NCBI GenBank assembly: GCA_959347315.1
Contig: OY365807.1
Location: forward strand, 12,882,214-12,946,213
Reading direction: 5' to 3'
Origin: Bimastos eiseni
Taxonomy: Eukaryota; Annelida; Clitellata; Crassiclitellata; Lumbricidae
DNA: 64,000 nucleotides
The notes under the pieces were generated by a model, which worked only from the letters and a program-made list of their open reading frames with translations, made no database searches and was not told the origin of the DNA. This document shows, one piece after another, positions 61,401 to 64,000 of the stretch. Made by a program: the position numbers and the translations under genes. Position 1 is the stretch's first letter, and every line of letters starts with the position of its first letter.

Positions 61401-64000
61401 TGGGAAAGGCTAAGTGAAGGGTGACACTCTGGTCATGAACCACGAGGGAGAAAGTTACCTCAAAGATATATTTAGAGTAGTTCATTAGATAAGTGAAGCC
61501 CATGATTACGATCAAAGGAAACTGCATGCAGCGACAACACAGCTTTTGATCATTACAATGATGGCAAGCAATCAACAGTATGTACACGACCATATCAATC
61601 ATGTAATACCTGGTGCCAATAAAATTGATCTTAGCAAATAAATGACAACTGCTAAAAGCCATCCAACACACATTCACCATCAAGCCAAAACCTTAAAACC
61701 ATGCAACAAAATCTGCCAAAAGAACAAAGAAACCAAACAAACAAAAACAGGCAAATTTATCGAGCAAACAACAAAAACACCAAAGATCAAAGGGAAGCAC
61801 ATCTATGAAAGACAAATGAAATCACCAGAACCATTTATTCCCCACACATGACTAAACGAAAAACAATCCCCATCAGTTATACTCAGTTTCTAATGATGAT
61901 TATGCACATGCATTATTACCTCTATTACTGTAGCCAGGTGAAGGTGAAACTGGAAAGTTTGGGGTAACTACAACTAAACAATCAGAACTTAATCGAATAG
62001 TTAATTGTTATTCAAATTGACAAACTGTTAAATAAGTTCCTATTTTCTGAAAATTATCGAACAAAATAAAAATCTGAATTCATCTTTGTTATTTGTTCAT
62101 GCTTCTCAGGCAAATTATCTACTCAGAAAAAAATATATAGACCTAACTAATTTGAATAAAATTATCCTCAAGAATTTTACTCAGGCTCCCTATGAGTAAA
62201 AAAATACCACTAATTCTAACCACAGGTTAGAATTATGAAATGAGTGAGTAATTGCTTAATAAAACAGTCTCAAACTCTGTTTGCCACTTCCTCATTTAAG
62301 CTTCAGTCAAATCTAGACAATAATCATCAATAAGCCATGCAGTGCTATAGAAATGTAACTGGTCAATGTACTGCAATATATCGACAACCTCTTCAAAAGT
62401 ACTGGAGCGGTGGTACTAGATATATTAAATGCCTTGATAAACGTGGATATGCTGGAGGAGCTGGTAGTGTACGAAAAGCAATGAGGACCACCTGGCCTTT
62501 AGTTGTAGTGATAAACAAAGTTTATAGAGCATTGATAAAGGTAAAAGAGTAAGGACAGAACAGTCTCCTGTCACTTCATTGCAATGGACAAGCTCAGCTG
62601 AGTTTAACACCAGAAGAAGACATGCTTTGGAGTTGAGATAAAATCTCAGCACTCCGGATGAAAAGGGTTAAACAAAGCGTAAATGATTCATGTTTATACA
62701 CCAAAATTGTTAACTTTTGGATAAAAAAAGAGAAGAAAATGTTCAGAAGCAAGCATTCTGTTACATTGGTTAGTGGTAGCTGTTAGACTGTTAGTGTCAC
62801 TGCACCACATATTCAAGTTAAGCTACCGGGAACTGGGTACGAGGAAGTCGGCGACTTGTTGATAATTTTCGTCGAACTTCCAGGTTCCAGATTCTGAATT
62901 CCACGACCAATTGGTTGGAGTGAAATGACTTCCTCTTCCACTTCCTCTAACTTGATAGGAGGCGGACCAAGATGTCCAGAACTTGAAGTCTGGGCAAAAC
63001 AAATAGAAAATCACATATCTAATCTAATGTTGCAAACTACATTCCTAGTCTGGATACAGAGAAGGATCACTGGCAGTATTATACAGACAACTAAACAGAA
63101 TTGTGCCTTTTCAGTGGTGGGTCCCTTGCTCTGGAAGACGTTCTCGTTGGTGTTGCGGTTGTCGCTAAGGGTCCATCCACTCAGACTCCTTTATACTTGC
63201 CTTAAAACTGTTCTTTATAAGGTCTGGAGCACTCCTGAGTAGCAGCCTTGAAGGGGCACTGTATAAATTTTCGTAATGAATGAATAAATAAATGAATGAA
63301 TAAATAAATGAATGAAAAGAGGTGATAAAAATACATAGCAGAAGTAAGGCAGTCTTGATATGAGTTGGTAGCAAATGGTTCCAGATGCCAGCTGACCTAC
63401 TTAAACTTGGCATACATCAGTTCTCCTGGTCCTCCCACATACAGTCTATCATCAGTGTACTGATTTCATTTTGTAGTTCACTTCCAAAAGGTATGTATTC
63501 TCCATTTCTCTTTAACAGTCATCGGGAAGGGAACACTTTCAATAAGATACGTAAAAATGTACCAACAAATGTATAATATGAAAGAATGAATGAATGCAAG
63601 ACCAAATGAATGACTCCACCGGAAACAACAAAGCCCGTACGACAATATTCCCAAATGGTTTTCACACATCCTATTCACATGGAACACAAGTGCCCACATG
63701 TAGAGTATGTGAAGTCATTATGAGAACATTGTCATATGGGCTGTGTACTGTGTAGGTCCTATGACGTAACCATCGAAGAGGAACTATATAAATTTCAATA
63801 ATGAATGAATGAATTGGGGAACGAATGCAGGTCAAAGAAGATTTAATACACATCTGCCACTAATGACAACAAGGATTCTACGCTCCTTTACCCGTTCGTG
63901 CATCGTCCGAGCCTCGTAACCAGTGTGTGCCATTCGAAGCATTTCAGAGTCGCTGTCGAAACCACGAGAGGCAATTGTATCCTCGTATCTTGGACTGTAT
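48726..64000 (-). CDS. TNS: Tensin gene, 3' part (SH2-PTB), 5' end beyond right edge
   Basis: Tensins link integrin tails to actin at focal adhesions. Their C-terminal SH2 domain binds phosphotyrosine proteins and their PTB domain binds beta-integrin NPXY motifs (family knowledge). Fifteen minus-strand exons join with no phase conflict to give 813 codons and a TGA stop at 48728-48726: 64000-63892, 62989-62827, 61967-61920, 59290-59016, 57831-57026, 56647-56499, 55700-55614, 55367-55242, 54372-54280, 53498-53418, 53123-53055, 52644-52473, 51165-51097, 50516-50472 and 48876-48726. In this partial protein, residues 1-198 are a Ser/Pro linker, 199-466 are Gln-rich, about 530-645 are SH2 (Arg561 is the phosphotyrosine-binding Arg of WFVVR), and about 669-808 are PTB. 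The SH2-PTB order and sequence are unique to tensins. The PTP-like and C2 domains would be to the right. Confidence 0.97.
49290..49790 (+). other. Unclassified coding-like stretch in the last tensin intron
   Basis: The plus strand, opposite to tensin, has an open frame reading [34 protein letters not shown], an acidic (D)9 run from GAT repeats, then a stop near 49499. An overlapping frame continues to 49783 ([20 protein letters not shown]). Composition looks protein-like but I recognise no family. A transposon fragment is the likeliest explanation. Confidence 0.3.
50302..50356. repeat. Small duplicated hairpin
   Basis: atgacaacacgaaag then gtgttgtcat form a 10-bp stem, and the acacgaaaggtgttgtcatg part is repeated directly 30 bp on. 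Confidence 0.7.
50472..50516 (-). CDS. TNS: Tensin PTB micro-exon
   Basis: This 45-base exon encodes [14 protein letters not shown] between acceptor TCTTTTTAATTTCAG and donor AG|GTAACG. It fills the variable loop between D(R)RW and VFGFVARK, where vertebrate tensins have a segment of similar length. It is supported by splice sites, phase and the conserved Trp. Confidence 0.88.
50690..51011 (-). mobile_element. tRNA-derived SINE
   Basis: The minus-strand head at 51011-50941 has an A-box-like TGGCTGAATGG (50999-50989) and a B-box GGGTTCGATACC (50964-50953) with a pairable T-stem. It cannot form a full acceptor stem, so it is not a tRNA gene. It runs to a (TTA)-type tail near 50700 and contains a foldback at 50778-50853. 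Confidence 0.6.
50778..50853. repeat. Short foldback (MITE-like)
   Basis: gttaaccctttaacaac and gtcgttaaagggttaaac are inverted with one mismatch and face each other across about 40 bp. It is inside the SINE-like region. Confidence 0.65.
51097..51165 (-). CDS. TNS: Tensin PTB exon 2
   Basis: It encodes [20 protein letters not shown] and DR, the L-F-F-R-R-H-Y-P core of the tensin PTB. The donor is AG|GTGAAT. Its acceptor (TTCTGCTTTGTCTTGTAG) is the last unit of the 25-bp tandem array at 51167-51745. Joining to the upstream exon gives [11 protein letters not shown] in frame, so this acceptor is functional in principle. Confidence 0.97.
51167..51745 (-). repeat. 25-bp minisatellite of 3'-splice-site units next to tensin PTB exon 2
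   Basis: Twenty-three head-to-tail copies of a 25-bp unit with almost no length change. On the minus strand each unit reads TTCTGCTTTGTCTTGTAG followed by cattgtg, i.e. a pyrimidine tract ending in AG. The copy nearest the exon is the acceptor of exon 51165-51097. Substitutions are few (tgtgtcttgtag and tgttgtag variants), so the array is recent or homogenised. Confidence 0.95.
52473..52644 (-). CDS. TNS: Tensin PTB exon 1
   Basis: It encodes [20 protein letters not shown] and ends [11 protein letters not shown] with a split Arg codon at AG|GTATCT. N-V-L-(Y/F)-.-N-S-V-D-.-E-S-L-T-G-P is the tensin PTB start. The acceptor is TTTTTTCTCAG. Confidence 0.98.
53055..53123 (-). CDS. TNS: Tensin SH2-PTB connecting exon
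   Basis: It encodes [20 protein letters not shown] and YA, a short disordered connector between SH2 and PTB. The acceptor is TTTGTATGCTATAG and the donor is G|GTACAG. It is 69 bases and in phase on both sides. Confidence 0.92.
53418..53498 (-). CDS. TNS: Tensin SH2 exon 4 (C-terminal)
   Basis: It encodes [20 protein letters not shown] and ILPEVS, the end of SH2 (LVYQHS.TPLALP.KL in the family). The acceptor is GTTTTCTCTGCAG and the donor is G|GTACGT. Confidence 0.98.
54280..54372 (-). CDS. TNS: Tensin SH2 exon 3
   Basis: It encodes [20 protein letters not shown] and [10 protein letters not shown], the central SH2 strands with the conserved V-R-H-F-L-I-E segment. The acceptor is TTTTCTTATTAG and the donor is G|GTGAGT. 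Confidence 0.98.
54838..54912 (-). mobile_element. tRNA-like SINE head (candidate) in a tensin intron
   Basis: On the minus strand TTGGTTAGTTAAC is followed 30-odd bases later by CAGGTTCGAATCTG, a good B-box with a pairable stem. The lack of an acceptor stem argues for a SINE or tRNA relic. Confidence 0.4.
55242..55367 (-). CDS. TNS: Tensin SH2 exon 2 with phosphotyrosine-binding Arg
   Basis: It encodes [20 protein letters not shown] and on to PPNVPLRR. The Arg of WFVVR (residue 561) is the invariant SH2 phosphotyrosine contact. PGAYGLA(V/M)KVA is a tensin hallmark. The acceptor is GTTATATTTCAG and the donor is G|GTGGGT. Confidence 0.98.
55614..55700 (-). CDS. TNS: Tensin SH2 exon 1
   Basis: It encodes [20 protein letters not shown] and is followed by donor G|GTAAAC. 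The (F)I(R)DTS.LW.K..MTREEA start is specific to tensin SH2 domains. It holds residues about 518-545 of the visible protein. Confidence 0.97.
56499..56647 (-). CDS. TNS: Tensin linker exon before SH2
   Basis: It encodes [20 protein letters not shown] through SFSSLG, with acceptor TGCATTTCTTTCAG and donor G|GTAAGT. It is the last Ser/Gly-rich linker segment, followed directly by the SH2 exons. Confidence 0.93.
57026..57831 (-). CDS. TNS: Tensin Gln-rich exon
   Basis: This is the largest exon (806 bases, residues 199-466), from [11 protein letters not shown] to SPSLGG and AG|GTAAGA. Residues about 377-440 are a run of QQQL and QQQLH units encoded by mixed CAA and CAG codons, so it is selected or old rather than a fresh pure CAG expansion. 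The acceptor is TTCTATCGCAG. The open reading frame continues a short way upstream of this acceptor, but the phase-0 match to the upstream exon (GLPVQ to SGGIQ) supports the splice site. Confidence 0.92.
57897..58716. mobile_element. Possible TIR element in a tensin intron
   Basis: The left end tatggctctaaatttttcgc resembles the reverse of the right end (tagggttgtacatttttcgt). Both ends carry repeated gcgaattt-type words. Terminal matching is only about two thirds and no clear target duplication was found, so the boundaries are tentative. Confidence 0.35.
59016..59290 (-). CDS. TNS: Tensin linker exon
   Basis: Ninety-one codons from [19 protein letters not shown] to GGLPVQ at a GTAAGC donor. 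The acceptor is TTTGGTTTCTGCAG. It is rich in Met, Gln, Ser and Gly with short Gln runs (HQQQ), and looks disordered. It ends in phase 0, joining the Gln-rich exon. Confidence 0.88.
59291..61919. other. Tensin intron content
   Basis: A (GACA/GACG) run at 60423-60482, the dispersed repeat at 61208-61440, and otherwise AT-rich sequence with no recognised feature. The intron 61968-62826 also shows nothing nameable. Confidence 0.5.
61208..61440 (+). repeat. Dispersed 'tatagcgcc' family repeat, best copy
   Basis: It starts ttttatagcgtccatttaaa and has tatctactcaggagcgctcc, then gagaaagcccaccactttga. Diverged relatives are at 49957-50150, 54980-55130, and shorter ones at 52005-52030 and 56355-56400. 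The shared block looks like the 3' end of a LINE or SINE family. Confidence 0.5.
61920..61967 (-). CDS. TNS: Tensin linker micro-exon
   Basis: It encodes [15 protein letters not shown] (48 bases), with acceptor GTTTAGTTGTAG and donor G|GTAATA. The T-P-.-F-P-V-S-P pattern recurs in vertebrate tensin linkers. It has phase 1 on both sides and matches its neighbours exactly. Confidence 0.88.
62827..62989 (-). CDS. TNS: Tensin linker exon
   Basis: It encodes [20 protein letters not shown] and then [11 protein letters not shown], ending YPVP plus one base at G|GTAGCT. The acceptor is TTTTGCCCAG. The proline and acidic composition suits the disordered tensin linker. Another frame is open across the whole exon, but only this frame keeps phase with both neighbours. 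Confidence 0.82.
63080..63310 (+). mobile_element. Non-LTR retrotransposon 3' end, copy 2
   Basis: It encodes [20 protein letters not shown] and [11 protein letters not shown], then a stop and a tail of aataaatgaatg units. It is the same family as 7395-7895 (cttatactcgccttaaaactgtt-like block and tataaattttcgt block). It lies in the first visible tensin intron. Confidence 0.7.
63740..63815 (+). mobile_element. Non-LTR retrotransposon 3' tail, copy 3
   Basis: Only the terminal block is left: gaggaactatataaattt followed by aatgaatgaatgaat. It matches the ends of the copies at 7395-7895 and 63080-63310. Confidence 0.5.
63892..64000 (-). CDS. TNS: Tensin exon (partial at window edge)
   Basis: It encodes [20 protein letters not shown] and ends MHER at a GTAAAG donor, phase 0. 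It is linker sequence with no named domain. It is assigned because the next exon starts in phase 0 and continues the same open frame into recognised tensin sequence. Confidence 0.8.

Noticed and set aside
62823..63014. Alternative frame across the tensin linker exon ([12 protein letters not shown])
   Set aside because: Open through the exon but out of phase with both neighbouring exons; the frame giving [13 protein letters not shown] fits.

Overview
The window is animal genomic DNA. It has GT-AG introns, dense microsatellites and many non-LTR retrotransposon and TIR-transposon remains. L2-, RTE- and R2/NeSL-type LINEs, hAT-like elements, and a strong excess of the palindrome TAGGCCTA suggest a marine invertebrate deuterostome, most likely an echinoderm. 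The species is inference. Both host genes lie on the minus strand, head to tail.

Gene 1 (positions 1 to 40041, minus) is an R7-family regulator of G-protein signalling (RGS6/RGS7 type). I placed twelve coding exons. The start codon is at 40041 and the downstream exons encode, in order, DEP, DHEX, GGL and the first part of the RGS domain. The rest of the RGS domain lies beyond the left edge. The short exon in the middle of DEP was not found and may lie in the 200-N gap at 21445-21644. Intron 1 is 16.5 kb. A CpG-rich stretch at about 40050-40760 is the likely promoter.

Gene 2 (48726 to beyond 64000, minus) is the 3' part of a tensin. Fifteen exons, all phase-compatible, encode 813 residues: a Ser/Pro-rich linker, a large Gln-rich exon, a complete SH2 domain and a complete C-terminal PTB domain with its stop codon. 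The N-terminal PTP-like and C2 domains expected of a tensin would lie to the right of the window.

The rest is intron and about 8.7 kb between the two genes, filled with repeats. A 4.72-kb DDE transposon (32877-37598; TIRs, AATT target duplication, broken transposase) sits inside an L2 LINE. An R2/NeSL-type LINE with only three nonsense codons (about 14175-17149) sits inside a TIR element flanked by TA. There is a MITE inside another MITE (43574-44524) with an empty-site copy at 28377-28853, and an 813-bp hAT-type element with an 8-bp target duplication (26332-27144).

The most unusual structure is a 23-copy, 25-bp array (51167-51745) in which every unit repeats the polypyrimidine tract and AG of the tensin PTB exon's 3' splice site. 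A degenerate array abuts an RGS acceptor at 20038 in a similar way.
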